Origin: Mesostigma viride
Taxonomy: Eukaryota; Streptophyta; Mesostigmatophyceae; Mesostigmatales; Mesostigmataceae
Direction: 5' to 3'
DNA length: 33,047 bases
Assembly: GCA_009746045.1 (NCBI GenBank)
Contig: RPFO01000464.1
Coordinates: 1-33,047 of the forward strand
Shown piece after piece: positions 1 through 8,285 of this stretch; the first letter of the stretch is position 1; each line of letters begins with the position of its first letter. Below the pieces are notes generated by a model. That model saw only the letters and a program-made list of their open reading frames with translations. It did not search any database and was not told the origin of the DNA. Position numbers and translations under genes: made by a program.

Positions 1-1
1 G

Positions 2-88
<87 letters not shown>

Positions 89-111
89 GTTGTTGTGTGT
101 TGTTGTTGTTG

Positions 112-175
<64 letters not shown>
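1..175. repeat. GTT trinucleotide microsatellite
   Basis: About 175 bases of almost pure GTT repeats, broken in a few places by GTG steps that shift the phase. It starts at the very first base, so its true length is unknown. Reading frames through it give only runs of Leu, Cys or Val, which is what any frame of a GTT repeat gives, so I do not treat it as coding. It may mark the point where an assembly stopped in low-complexity DNA, or a genome end. Confidence 0.95.
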
Positions 176-228
176 CCAGCAACTGCGTGAGTGACCCCCT
201 CTTTTCCCCCTGTTCCCCCCTGCGTGCC

Positions 229-294
229 CCCCCGTTCCGCGCCGAGTGCTTGGGGACCCCGCAGCGTGTCCCCCCGTTCCGCGCCGAGTGCTTG
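229..294. repeat. two direct copies of a 24-bp GC-rich sequence
   Basis: The same 24 bases (a C run, then GTTCCGCGCCGAGTGCTTG) occur at 229-252 and 271-294, a period of 42 bp. They lie between the microsatellite and the first gene. The rest of the stretch up to about 450 is C- and G-rich with no convincing gene. Confidence 0.8.
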
Positions 295-459
295 TCTGTT
301 TCCCTGTTCCCCCGCGCGTGATTGTCTGTCCCGCGCGCGAGTACGAGTGTGCGAGTGTGTGAGTACGTCGGCAAGTCCGTGTCAGTCTCCGCTGTCGGTG
401 TGCGTGCGTTTATGGTCGCGCTAAAATAATCTCGTGGTTCGGCATATCAGTGTCGCGCC

Positions 460-1578
460 ATGATGCATCCGGGTTGGTTGTCCGAGGCGCGTCTGATGTG
501 CGAGTTCGTGGGCGCGTGCGTGCAGCCGTCGTCGCACATCCAGGAGTGGCCGGCGGCGGGCAAGCTGGCGGACGCCTTCAACGCGTTCCTCGCGGCGAAG
601 GGTCTGCCCCCGTACGCCGCGTCCCGTCTGGCGGGCCCCTGCCCGGTGGCGGACGACCTGGCCCTGTGGTCCGGCGTGCTGGCGGGCAAGGGGGGCGTGC
701 TGATGCACGTGGCGGGGGTCGCTGGGGGCGAGAGCGGGGGGTGGTACTGGGCGCAGAACGTGTCGCTGGTCCATCCGGCTCCCGTGCCCTCGGACGGGGA
801 GGTGAAGCCGTTCCCCCCTTGGTTCAACGGGGAGCGTTTCCTGGCTGCCCGCGAGGCGGGCAAGAGGCGCGAGGAGATGCGCAGGTGGGTGAGCGCGTAC
901 GCGGGCGAGCACGGGCTGTTCGCGGAGATCACGGAGGAGGAGGAGTCGTTCCTGGAGGAGTGCCACGGCTACCCCGAGGGCGAGATGGCGGACCTGAAGG
1001 GCCTGCGCGAGATCCGCGCGCACATGGCGAAGGCGGGCGGCGCGCCCCCCGCGTGGATGAACGAGCGCGTCCGCGAGATCCGCGAGCGGCTCACGGCGGC
1101 GTTCAGCCGCAAGCAGGGTTCGTCCTCGCGCTGGCGCCTGCGCGACAACCAGGCGGGCGACGCGCTGACGGCGCGGCTGAAGTGGCGGTCGGCGGAGGAG
1201 GAGGAGCACGACCTGCAGGGGTCGGGCGAGGCGCGGGGCGGGCGCGAGGAGGAGGGCAAGGAGCGCGAGGCGGCGGCGCTGGACACGTACCTGCGGCTGT
1301 TCCTGCAGCACAGCGACCTGGTGGTCCTGGAACGCGGCGGGCGCCTGCCGCTGGCGGAGTTCCGCCGCCTGTTCTTCGTGGAGTACCTCCAGAACGGCAG
1401 CCGCATGACGCGGCGAGTGCCCAACGCGGACCTGGCCGCCCTGCTGGCCCCCCACGGGGTCGCCGTGACAGGAAACGTGCGCATGGGCAGCGGGGAGGAG
1501 GAGAAGCGCACGGTGTGGGTGACGGGGGTGGCCCGGAGGGCGCTAGGAACGACGCGTAATAATAATAATGATGAATAA
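460..1578 (+). CDS. hypothetical protein, 372 aa, charged middle region
   Basis: I do not recognise this protein. It is an uninterrupted frame with strong G/C preference at third codon positions, as in its neighbours. The N-terminal 120 residues are mixed and Trp-rich (WLSEARLMCEF, GGWYWAQNV). The middle (about 130-270) is rich in Glu, Arg and Lys and probably helical. The C-terminal part (about 280-350) looks like a compact domain (DTYLRLFLQHSDLVVLE, FRRLFFVEYLQNGSRMTRRV). It ends in an Asn tract from AAT repeats. The start is one of two adjacent ATG codons; a TATA-like ATAT lies about 17 bases upstream (GGCATATCAG). The stop codon overlaps an AATAAA signal. There is no signal peptide or membrane segment. 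Confidence 0.8.
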   Translation: MMHPGWLSEARLMCEFVGACVQPSSHIQEWPAAGKLADAFNAFLAAKGLPPYAASRLAGPCPVADDLALWSGVLAGKGGVLMHVAGVAGGESGGWYWAQNVSLVHPAPVPSDGEVKPFPPWFNGERFLAAREAGKRREEMRRWVSAYAGEHGLFAEITEEEESFLEECHGYPEGEMADLKGLREIRAHMAKAGGAPPAWMNERVREIRERLTAAFSRKQGSSSRWRLRDNQAGDALTARLKWRSAEEEEHDLQGSGEARGGREEEGKEREAAALDTYLRLFLQHSDLVVLERGGRLPLAEFRRLFFVEYLQNGSRMTRRVPNADLAALLAPHGVAVTGNVRMGSGEEEKRTVWVTGVARRALGTTRNNNNDE

Positions 1579-1579
1579 A
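1574..1579 (+). terminator. AATAAA signal overlapping the stop codon
   Basis: AATAAA overlaps the TAA stop of the preceding plus-strand gene and follows a run of AAT repeats. It is the standard eukaryotic poly(A) signal sequence. Use as a 3'-end signal is inferred from position, since the same hexamer also follows other genes here. Confidence 0.5.
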
Positions 1580-1620
1580 ACCTCGATGGATGCAATACAG
1601 TGAGCGCAAATGCACGGTAT

Positions 1621-2673
1621 TCAGCGCCGCCTCCGCACGGCACTCTGTGGCCTCCTGACCCGCCTGGCGGCGGTGGGGTGGCCGGGGTCCGGTGGCGGTG
1701 GCGAGGGCGGTGGCGGGCCGTAGTTGTCCATCCACCATCGGTAGGCCGCTTCCGGGTCCGCCCCCGCCTTGCCTTTGTCCCGGTGTCGCCTCTCCTGCTC
1801 GCTGGCGGGTGGGGGGACCAGCCACCTGGGGTCGGCGGGTATCTGTTGTTGTTGTGGCGGTTCCGGCTGGGGAGGAGGGGGTCTTTGTCGTCGAGAGGGA
1901 CCGCTTTCCGGGGCGGCGGATCTCTTCGCCATCCGTCGGCGAGATTCTACTTTCCTGGCCCGGTCCTTTTCCGCCCATTCGACGGCGGCTGGGTCCTTGC
2001 TCTTTCTCAGTTCGGCGCGTCGTTTATCCACTTCCTTAAATTTTGCCCGTTCTTTTGCCACCCATGCGATGTCGTCTGGGTCTTGGCTCTTCCATCGTGC
2101 GGCGCGTAGTTCCCTCCATTTGCGATTTTGGACTTCGCGATTCGTCTCCTGCCCTTCCTTGGCGGTTTTTTCAAGCCATTGTCTATTGTAGGCCCGGGAT
2201 TTTTTGGCCCGTGCAATGTCGTCGGGGTCCTTGCTCTTTCTCAGTTCGGAGAGTCGTTTACTCCTTTCCTTATACCTGGCCCGTTCTTTTGCCACCCATG
2301 CGATGTCGTCTGGGTCTTGGCTCTTCCATCGTGCGGCGCGTAGTTCCCTCCATTTGCGATTGTTGGCTTCTCTTTGTGTTTCCTGCCTCTGCGCCTGTTG
2401 CCGCCCGCCCCCCTCCTCGTCACCCGCCTGGGCGGATCGCTCCTTCTCGTACGCGTCCAGGTCGAAAAAGTCGTCTGGTCCTGGTCCCGCCTCGTCGAGT
2501 TCCTCCCACGCTCCCTGCTCTAAGGTGGGCATCTCGGCCATGGTAAGCGGGTCACCGGGCTCGGCCTCCTCGAAGCGGGCCAGCTCGTCCAGGTCCAGGT
2601 CCCCCAGGCCGTCGTCGTCCCCCGGATCGTCCGCCCGCACCCTGTGTCTTCGGGGCTCTCTCCGCCGCGCCAT
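1621..2673 (-). CDS. charged repeat protein, paralogue A (about 350 aa)
   Basis: Function unknown. The N-terminus is basic (MARRREPRRHRVRADD) and is followed by an acidic stretch (GDDDGLGDLDLDELARF). The middle consists of degenerate repeats of about 30 residues built on the pattern R-x-ELRKSKDPDDIAxxxKxRA, very rich in Lys, Arg, Glu and Asp and probably helical. The C-terminus has Gln/Pro tracts and then AAYRWWMDNYGPPPPSPP, which is shared with the gene immediately upstream. The ATG at 2673 was chosen because the paralogue starts with the same MARRR. An in-frame ATG lies four codons upstream. Only 23 bp separate it from its paralogue on the same strand, so this is a recent tandem duplication. 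Chromatin or virion binding through the basic repeats is speculation. Confidence 0.8.
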   Translation of the reverse strand: MARRREPRRHRVRADDPGDDDGLGDLDLDELARFEEAEPGDPLTMAEMPTLEQGAWEELDEAGPGPDDFFDLDAYEKERSAQAGDEEGGGRQQAQRQETQREANNRKWRELRAARWKSQDPDDIAWVAKERARYKERSKRLSELRKSKDPDDIARAKKSRAYNRQWLEKTAKEGQETNREVQNRKWRELRAARWKSQDPDDIAWVAKERAKFKEVDKRRAELRKSKDPAAVEWAEKDRARKVESRRRMAKRSAAPESGPSRRQRPPPPQPEPPQQQQIPADPRWLVPPPASEQERRHRDKGKAGADPEAAYRWWMDNYGPPPPSPPPPDPGHPTAARRVRRPQSAVRRRR

Positions 2674-2696
2674 GTTTTGATACATGTCTGCGAAAA

Positions 2697-3818
2697 TTAT
2701 CGGGCTCGCGCCCTTCTGACCCGCCTGGCGGCGGTGGGGTGGCCGGGGTCCGGTGGCGAGGGCGGTGGCGGGCCGTAGTTGTCCATCCACCATCGGTAGG
2801 CCGCTTCCGGGTCCGCCCCCGCCTTGCCTTTGTCCCGGTGTCGCCTCTCCTGCTCGCTGGCGGGTGGGGGGACGAGCCACCTGGGGTCGCTGGCTATCTG
2901 TCGTAGCAGCTCCAGGCCCGATGCGAGGGGCGGGGGAGGAGGAGGGCTTTGTCGTCGAGAGGGACCGCTTTCCGTGGCGGCGGATCTCTTCGCCATCCGT
3001 CGGAGACGCTGGGATTCTAGCTTACTGGCCCGTCGTTTTTCCGCCCATTCGACGACGGCTGGGTCTTGGCTCTTCTCCAGTTCGGCGCGTCGTTTGTTCA
3101 CTTCCTTCAACCTTGACCGTTCTTTTTCCGCCCATTCGACGGCGGCTGAGTCTTGGCTCTTCTTCAGTTCGGCGCGTTGTTCCCTCCATTTGCGATTTAG
3201 GACTTCGCGATTCGTCTCCTGCCCTTCCTTGGCGGTTTTTTCAAACCATTGTCTATTGTAGTCCCGGACTTCTCGTACCCGTGCAATGTCGTCGGGGTCC
3301 TTGCTCTTTCTCAGTTCGGAGAGTCGTTTACTCCTTTCCTTAATCCTGGCCCGTTCTTTTGCCACCCATGCGACGTCGTCTGGGTCTTTGCTCTTCCATC
3401 GTTTGGCGCGTAGTTCCCTCCATTTGCGATTTTTGACTTCGCGATTCGTCTCCTGCCCTTCCTTGGAGGTTTTGTTAAGCCATTTCAGGTCGGCGCGTCT
3501 TTCCCGGGCTTTGCTATTTTTTGCTTCTCTTTGTGTTTCCTGCCTCTGCGCCTGTTGCCGCCCGCCCCCCTCCTCGTCACCATCCTGGGCGGATCGCTCC
3601 TTCTCGTGCGCGTCCAGGTCGAAAAAAACGTCATCGGCTTTGTCGAGTCCCTCGGGCATCCCGGGCGTGTTAAGCGGGTCACCGGGCTCCTCGAAGCCGC
3701 CCAGCTCGTCCATGTCTAGGCCCACCAGCTCGTCCAGGTCCAGGTCCCCCAGGCCGTCGTCGTCCCCCGCGTCGTCCGCCCGCACCCTGTGTCTTCGGGT
3801 CGCTCTCCGCCGCGCCAT
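2697..3818 (-). CDS. charged repeat protein, paralogue B (about 373 aa)
   Basis: This is the paralogue of the downstream neighbour, with the same layout: MARRR basic start, acidic DDDGLGDLDLDEL segment, FFDLDAHEKERSAQ block, repeats built on ELRKSKDPDDIA and QETNREVxNRKWRE, then a proline tract and AAYRWWMDNYGPPPPSPP. It has more repeat units than its neighbour, and the units match imperfectly, as expected from unequal exchange in a repeat-coding gene. The last roughly 250 bases of the two genes are nearly identical at DNA level, more so than their centres, which suggests recent duplication or gene conversion. The start at 3818 is chosen by comparison with the paralogue; the frame continues open upstream. 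No known domain recognised. Confidence 0.8.
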   Translation of the reverse strand: MARRRATRRHRVRADDAGDDDGLGDLDLDELVGLDMDELGGFEEPGDPLNTPGMPEGLDKADDVFFDLDAHEKERSAQDGDEEGGGRQQAQRQETQREAKNSKARERRADLKWLNKTSKEGQETNREVKNRKWRELRAKRWKSKDPDDVAWVAKERARIKERSKRLSELRKSKDPDDIARVREVRDYNRQWFEKTAKEGQETNREVLNRKWREQRAELKKSQDSAAVEWAEKERSRLKEVNKRRAELEKSQDPAVVEWAEKRRASKLESQRLRRMAKRSAATESGPSRRQSPPPPPPLASGLELLRQIASDPRWLVPPPASEQERRHRDKGKAGADPEAAYRWWMDNYGPPPPSPPDPGHPTAARRVRRARAR

Positions 3819-3948
3819 GTCCTCGAGTACACCCGGCTGCGAAAATATTCCTAACATAATGTAAACGTGTAATAAATACAAAATATGAGCACCCGGCGCG
3901 CTTATTTGGGGCCGTAATATTTCTCTTTATTAATGCAAACATGTGAGG

Positions 3949-4872
3949 ATGTCGACAGCTCTTGTCAAGTACTTGCAGCCGTCCGCTCCCCTTGCAGAGG
4001 GCGCAGACGACCCGTTCGCGAACAAGATCCGGGTGACGCCGGATGGTAAGATTTCGGTTATCGACGTGATAAAATTTGCCTTGTTCGCCAACGATGATGG
4101 CACAGTCAAGGCAAATGCCCACCAGATGGCTAGTCACGCCTTCTCACGCATCGAAAAGGAGCATGAAGAAGTTGCAAGTTTTAGATCACACTTCCGATTT
4201 GCCGGTCAGGGGCAGCGGGACACGCCGGTCGCCAGTCGGCAGGGGATCATCCAGATCATCCAGCTGCTGCCCGGGAGGAAGGCGGCCGCCTTCCGCCTTA
4301 ACATGGCGGTCCTGCTGGAGCGGTACCTGGAGGTGGACCCTGCGCTGATCCAGGACCTGCTGGACAGGTACGAGGAGAAGACGGGACAGGCCTTCGTGCC
4401 TCTGACCCGCCAGCAGGTGGACGGCGCCCCCCGCGTGAAGGCGTGCGAGCTGACGAAGCTGGACATGCGTGCCATCAAGGAAAGCAGCCTCCGCGCGGTG
4501 CCCGCGCGCGTGTACGCGTCCGTGAACAACACGGGCAACCGGCTGGTGACCGGGTACGAGCAGACCGCGGATTACAGGCGCGACCAGGGGCTGACCAAGA
4601 GGAGCCAGGCAACGAGGGACACCTTCACGGACGGGATGAGTGCCGTGATGAGCCTCTTCCACGACCGCCACCGCGCCATGGTCGGCAAGGGGAGCGATCC
4701 CGAGGAGGCGGCGAGGAGGATACTGGAGAAGCTCGGGCCCGGTTTGGGCGAGCTGGGGTACTACGAGGAGGCAAGGGAGTACAGGGGCCTGGAGTTTGCC
4801 GGGCCCAATAAACGCCTGATGGACGCGAACAGGTGTTTCAATCGCGAGGGCCGCGCGAGGCTGGCCGCTTGA
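3949..4872 (+). CDS. BRO/MSV199-like viral regulator, paralogue 1 (307 aa)
   Basis: The N-terminal half (about 20-145) carries the motifs IRVTPDGKISVIDVIKFA, then GQGQRDTPVASRQGI and IIQLLPGRKAAAFR, then LLERYLEVD. This pattern (a short DNA-binding-like domain, a TPV element, then an LPG-R/K-AA-x-FR helix) is what I know from BRO-N/MSV199-type proteins of large DNA viruses, which are thought to act on DNA or transcription. The C-terminal half is charged, helical and unrecognised. A close paralogue lies at 10943-11857 on the other strand and a remnant of the same N-terminus at 5908-6096. The ATG at 3949 aligns with the paralogue's start; an ATG-TGA lies just upstream and an in-frame GTG at 3943 is less likely. 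Confidence 0.75.
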   Translation: MSTALVKYLQPSAPLAEGADDPFANKIRVTPDGKISVIDVIKFALFANDDGTVKANAHQMASHAFSRIEKEHEEVASFRSHFRFAGQGQRDTPVASRQGIIQIIQLLPGRKAAAFRLNMAVLLERYLEVDPALIQDLLDRYEEKTGQAFVPLTRQQVDGAPRVKACELTKLDMRAIKESSLRAVPARVYASVNNTGNRLVTGYEQTADYRRDQGLTKRSQATRDTFTDGMSAVMSLFHDRHRAMVGKGSDPEEAARRILEKLGPGLGELGYYEEAREYRGLEFAGPNKRLMDANRCFNREGRARLAA

Positions 4873-5107
4873 CTGGCCACGATCGCCGTGCCCTGAAATG
4901 GGATCTACCTGTGGTGCATAATGGGATCTACCCTTGCATCTTCCAAGGAGCAGAAGCGATTTTAAAACTAGTGATTGGTCAAAGACCTTTATCGCGGCCT
5001 TGCAGAGGCACCGAGATACCCCAACATGAACCTGACAAAGACGAAGTTTATTTATTAAATGTTCATAATGTTTACGGTTTATGACTCAAGTCCTACCATC
5101 GTTACTC

Positions 5108-5851
5108 TCATACATCGTCGTAAAAGTCCTCGTCTAGTGCGAGTTCGATGCCGCATCCTTCACAAACTTGTTCGATGGTTCGGATATGTTCAGGGTTTAC
5201 CTTGCCAGTCCGAAAGATGAATAAACGTTTTTGGTACCCCGGAAAGTAATGCCCGTAACTGAAGAGCTGTCCGATGCCCTTCATCCAATCTTTAGCTTCT
5301 TTCACTTCCACGATGACGGGAGGGTCATGGGCAATGATGTCAATCACACCGGCAGGGCATTGTACTTCGCGCTCACTACCCGGCATGGCTTGTGACACTC
5401 GTTCTTGAACGGGTGACTCTCTTTGTTGTACCGGTGGTTGCTTGGCCCATTCGACGACTTTGTCCACCAAATCGACATGGATCCACGCGCCTCGCTCGTC
5501 GACTGGGCCGGTCCTCGTGATCTTCACCACGGGAAAAACTGTCTGAGGAGGGGTCGCCTCACCCCCCATGAGGCCCACACAGTGATGTGTTGACCTCTCC
5601 AGAGCCGATATGAAGGCCTTAGAACCGTCAAGACGAAACCAACTTTCGAAGCGCTTCTTCCCGTTGGACGCTGCCGCCGTCAAGTCCTGGGCATGGACCA
5701 TTCGGTCGCTCTTCCGGACCTTGATTTCCTTCTTGGGGTCCACTTCCAGAATTGAACAGGGTTTCAGCGCAAACATCCAAAACGTGTCGGTCTCTCTCGC
5801 CAAGTCGAACAGCGCGCGGGTGAAAGGCGCTCGACCACTGACGATTGCCAT
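5108..5851 (-). CDS. KilA-N domain fused to a PD-(D/E)XK-like nuclease domain (247 aa)
   Basis: Residues about 40-95 fit a KilA-N domain: I-K-V-R-K-S-D-R-M-V-H-A-Q-D-L-T, then GKKRFESWFRL and a terminal helix. KilA-N binds DNA and is common in large DNA viruses. Residues about 165-240 hold PAGVIDIIAHD, then VIVEVKEAKDW, then GQLFSYGHYFPGYQKRLFIF. The spacing of an Asp in the first strand, E-V-K in the next and a Gln in the following helix matches the PD-(D/E)XK nuclease core. Similar KilA-N-nuclease fusions occur in Mimiviridae and ascoviruses, so a role in DNA cleavage or host-genome attack is plausible but unproven. The stretch in between (about 125-165) looks like a linker. The gene is more AT-rich than its flanks, which hints at transfer. 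Confidence 0.75.
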   Translation of the reverse strand: MAIVSGRAPFTRALFDLARETDTFWMFALKPCSILEVDPKKEIKVRKSDRMVHAQDLTAAASNGKKRFESWFRLDGSKAFISALERSTHHCVGLMGGEATPPQTVFPVVKITRTGPVDERGAWIHVDLVDKVVEWAKQPPVQQRESPVQERVSQAMPGSEREVQCPAGVIDIIAHDPPVIVEVKEAKDWMKGIGQLFSYGHYFPGYQKRLFIFRTGKVNPEHIRTIEQVCEGCGIELALDEDFYDDV

Positions 5852-5907
5852 GGTTGCAGATGGGAGCGTGGCGGCGGATGTTTGGACGCCCGTTTCTCGT
5901 CCGCTTC

Positions 5908-6096
5908 CTTCCTGGCGGCCGCAAAACGGACGCGACCCTGTCCGCGGACGTCCGTGTGACTCCCGACGGATGGATCTCTGTGATCGATGTGATTAGAAAT
6001 GCGAGTTATACTGATGGGTTCTATATTGGTGAGGTCGTGAGTCTCGATCTGGTGAGAGGGCGGGTAACTGCGGTGGTGCATGCAAATGGAAAATGA
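5908..6096 (+). pseudogene. remnant of a BRO-like N-terminus
   Basis: The frame carries VRVTPDGWISVIDVIRNASY, matching IRVTPDGKISVIDVIK of the two full BRO-like genes here. The preceding LPGGRKTDATLSAD loosely matches their YLQPS...ADDPF region. After the motif the frame runs about 30 more residues with no counterpart of the RDTPV or LPGR segments and stops. It lies directly against the divergent start of the KilA-N/nuclease gene. I read it as a truncated copy. A short functional protein cannot be excluded, as the best motif is intact. Confidence 0.55.
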
Positions 6097-6114
6097 AATC
6101 GGATTGGATCACAC

Positions 6115-6166
6115 TTTATTGAACATTATAATAACACTTTATTGCCAGTTATCATCACCCTTTATT
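6115..6166 (-). terminator. three AATAAA signals spaced exactly 23 bp apart
   Basis: On the minus strand AATAAAG occurs three times (plus-strand TTTATT at 6115-6120, 6138-6143 and 6161-6166), each in an imperfect 23-bp repeat (ACACTTTATTG...). They lie 50-105 bases past the stop of the minus-strand zinc-binding gene, the expected place for poly(A) signals. Their function is inferred. Confidence 0.6.
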
Positions 6167-6219
6167 GCCAACATCCATTACTGCATCCGGTTGCATCAAC
6201 CGACATACAACAGGGTGAG

Positions 6220-6972
6220 CTAGTAGAGGTCGTTCCATCGGCCGATGAGGGAGCGCTCCTTGTTGTAGCGGAAGAAGGGGAACACCAGCGCGGGGCTCTG
6301 GCACATCTCCCTGCGCTCCGCCAGGCAGATGGGGCACTTGAGGTCCTCTGCGGGGTCGGCGTCGTCGAGCGCGACGGCCATGCACATGGCGCATATCGAG
6401 GGTGCGTGGGTGTGGTCGCCGTTCGTCACGGGCTCGTAGGCGTCCCAGCAGACCCCGTGGCAGCACGCGCACTTCCCCACCATGCGCGGGGCAAGGCTCC
6501 CCCGGCAACGATACATGTTATCGAGGCTGGCATCAATTTCCTCGCGAAAAGAGGCAGAATAAGGGGGCGACCAGAAGGGATCGACCCTGTATGGCAGCCA
6601 CGGCGACATTTCGAGATGTCCCGGCAACAGCGGTTCGTAGGAGAATTCGGGGACGATCTCCATGGCGTTGCGCGTGTTGGCCGCCGGCCCCGAATTCCTC
6701 CTGGTTGATACGTAGAGCCGGATGGCCGCCTCCTTGGCGAGGGCCAGGTTGTGCACGGTGATAGCTCGCGGCGTCGAGGCGGCCGTGACGTGTTCCGAGG
6801 TGCAGAGGAGTCCTTTCGACAACCCGCGGCACTGCACGCACTGCGCGTACCTGCCACCCAGGAAATGGTTGGGATTCTTGCTCTCCTGGCACCGGCCGCA
6901 TCGTACCGGCGTGTCCATTTTCATGTCCTGCTTCATCATCATGAATTCCTCCCTTATCTTAGCGGAATCCAT
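6220..6972 (-). CDS. zinc-ribbon and RING-like protein (about 250 aa)
   Basis: The N-terminal part has CGRC-x16-CVQC, a zinc-ribbon pattern. The C-terminal part (about 170-235) has CACC, a further Cys in HGVC, then a DHTH element, ICAMC and KCPIC. In order this gives eight candidate zinc ligands in a C3HC4-like arrangement ending in CPIC, as in RING fingers, although the first spacing is shorter than usual. A RING would suggest a ubiquitin or SUMO ligase, which would fit the SUMO-motif proteins elsewhere in the window, but this is inference. The frame is open far upstream, but that part reads as non-coding. I chose the ATG at 6972 because the protein becomes plausible there. Three AATAAA signals follow the stop. 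Confidence 0.7.
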   Translation of the reverse strand: MDSAKIREEFMMMKQDMKMDTPVRCGRCQESKNPNHFLGGRYAQCVQCRGLSKGLLCTSEHVTAASTPRAITVHNLALAKEAAIRLYVSTRRNSGPAANTRNAMEIVPEFSYEPLLPGHLEMSPWLPYRVDPFWSPPYSASFREEIDASLDNMYRCRGSLAPRMVGKCACCHGVCWDAYEPVTNGDHTHAPSICAMCMAVALDDADPAEDLKCPICLAERREMCQSPALVFPFFRYNKERSLIGRWNDLY

Positions 6973-7480
6973 GGCTGCGTGCGTCGTTTGCGTGAATGCC
7001 GAGGTCTGTCTACGGTCTGCCCAAAATGTAATGGACTCGACTCTTCTCTCGCTCTCCCCGGCGCCCCACGTGGCGCTCTGTGTGGCGCTCCCACGTGGCT
7101 GGGGGCGTTTCCCGCCTTCCGCGCTGTTCTCTCGCGGGTTCGGTCGGATAAGCTGACGGAGGCGTTTTCTCGCGGGCTCGGGTCGGGACAAGCTGGCGGG
7201 GTCCTTCGCCTGGTGGACTGACGTCACACGGGCACGATCCCGCTGGGTCCGAGAGGCGGTTACGGAAAGGGGCGGATGTGTATAAACAGGGGCGATACCC
7301 CGCGGGCCTCCAGGCCGCCTGACCGCTCCAAGATCGCAGTACACCAGGCCGTCTGACCGCTCTGCCACTCGCTTTCCCACTTGTCCTCACAGATCGCCTG
7401 CTGGGGCGTCAAGTCTTGCTACATTCATGGGTGCGTGTTCTCGTCGGCAAACCCCGTGACAGCGTGTGAGGGGGGGCGTT
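6973..7480. other. intergenic region with a plus-strand TATA element, no convincing gene
   Basis: No frame here gives a credible protein. There are short direct repeats (for example GTGGCGCTC and GCCTGACCGCTC / CGTCTGACCGCTC near 7315-7365) and one clear TATA element at 7277-7288. The sequence CCTCACAG at about 7387-7394 looks like an intron 3' end, but no matching exon could be proven. Confidence 0.5.
7277..7288 (+). promoter_or_regulatory. TATA-box-like element
   Basis: TGTGTATAAACA stands out in a GC-rich setting and reads as a TATA box on the plus strand. It points into the tandem-repeat region that leads to the gene starting near 8286. No start codon lies close, so it might drive a long leader or a non-coding RNA across the repeats. 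Confidence 0.4.
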
Positions 7481-8080
7481 CTTCGTGGCAGGATGCTCTC
7501 GATTGCTGGATGTCGCATGAGGGCCGCATTCTCCGTGGCGAGATGGGAATCGGGATTCGATGCCGTATGAGAGCTGCATTCCTTGTGGCAGGACGTTGTC
7601 GATCGCTGGATGTCGTTTGAAGCCAGCATTCTCCGTGGCGAGATGGGAATCGGGATTCGATGCCGTATGAGAGCTGCATTCCTTGTGGCAGGACGTTGTC
7701 GATCGCTGGATGTCGTTTGAAGCCAGCATTCTCCGTGGCGAGATGGGAATCGGGATTCGATGCCGTATGAGAGCTGCATTCCTTGTGGCAGGACGTTGTC
7801 GATTGCTGGATGTCGTTTGAGGCCCGCATTCCTTGTGGCAGGACGTTGTCGATCGCTGGATGTCGTTTGAGGCCCGCATTCCTTGTGGCAGGACGTTGTC
7901 GATCGCTGGATGTCGTTTGAGGCCCGCATTCCTTGTGGCAGGACGTTGTCGATTGCTGGATGTCGTTTGAGGCCCGCATTCCTTGTGGCAGGACGTTGTC
8001 GATTGCTGGATGTCGTTTGAGGCCCGCATTCTCCGTGGCAGGACGTTGTGGGGTGCTGGATGTCGTGTGAGCCCCGCGTT
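7481..8080. repeat. twelve tandem 50-bp units in perfect register
   Basis: The stretch divides into exactly twelve 50-bp units with no insertions or deletions. Two unit types are visible. Type A reads CCTTGTGGCAGGACGTTGTC and goes on with GATCGCTGGATGTCGTTTGA. Type B reads CTCCGTGGCGAGATGGGAAT and goes on with CGGGATTCGATGCCGTATGA. Each ends in a GCATT box. The order is A, B, A, B, A, B, A, A, A, A, A, A, with the first and last A diverged. There are no spacers, so this is not a CRISPR array. Since 50 is not a multiple of 3 and no unit holds a minus-strand stop in any frame, all three minus frames stay open for over 250 codons. That is a by-product of the period. Confidence 0.95.
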
Positions 8081-8285
8081 CTGTGGGGCAGGGCTCGATG
8101 GCGCCCCTCGTGTTCGCCATGCAGGCTGATGGCCCGTGGCGCCACCTGATCTTCTCTCCTGTCTCGTGCTTTTCTCGCGTGCTTGATTTCGCTTTCCAGA
8201 TTCGCCGCGGGCAGACACGGACTCCCACGTTGTCGAGGGGCTGGCGGATGCTGCCGTCGCTCACCTCTTGCCCCTGGTGGCGGGC

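Noticed and set aside
2-321. Poly-Leu/Cys/Val reading frames at the left edge
   Set aside because: They are translations of the GTT repeat and have no normal protein composition.
7481-8080. CRISPR array
   Set aside because: The units are contiguous, with no unique spacers and no cas genes.
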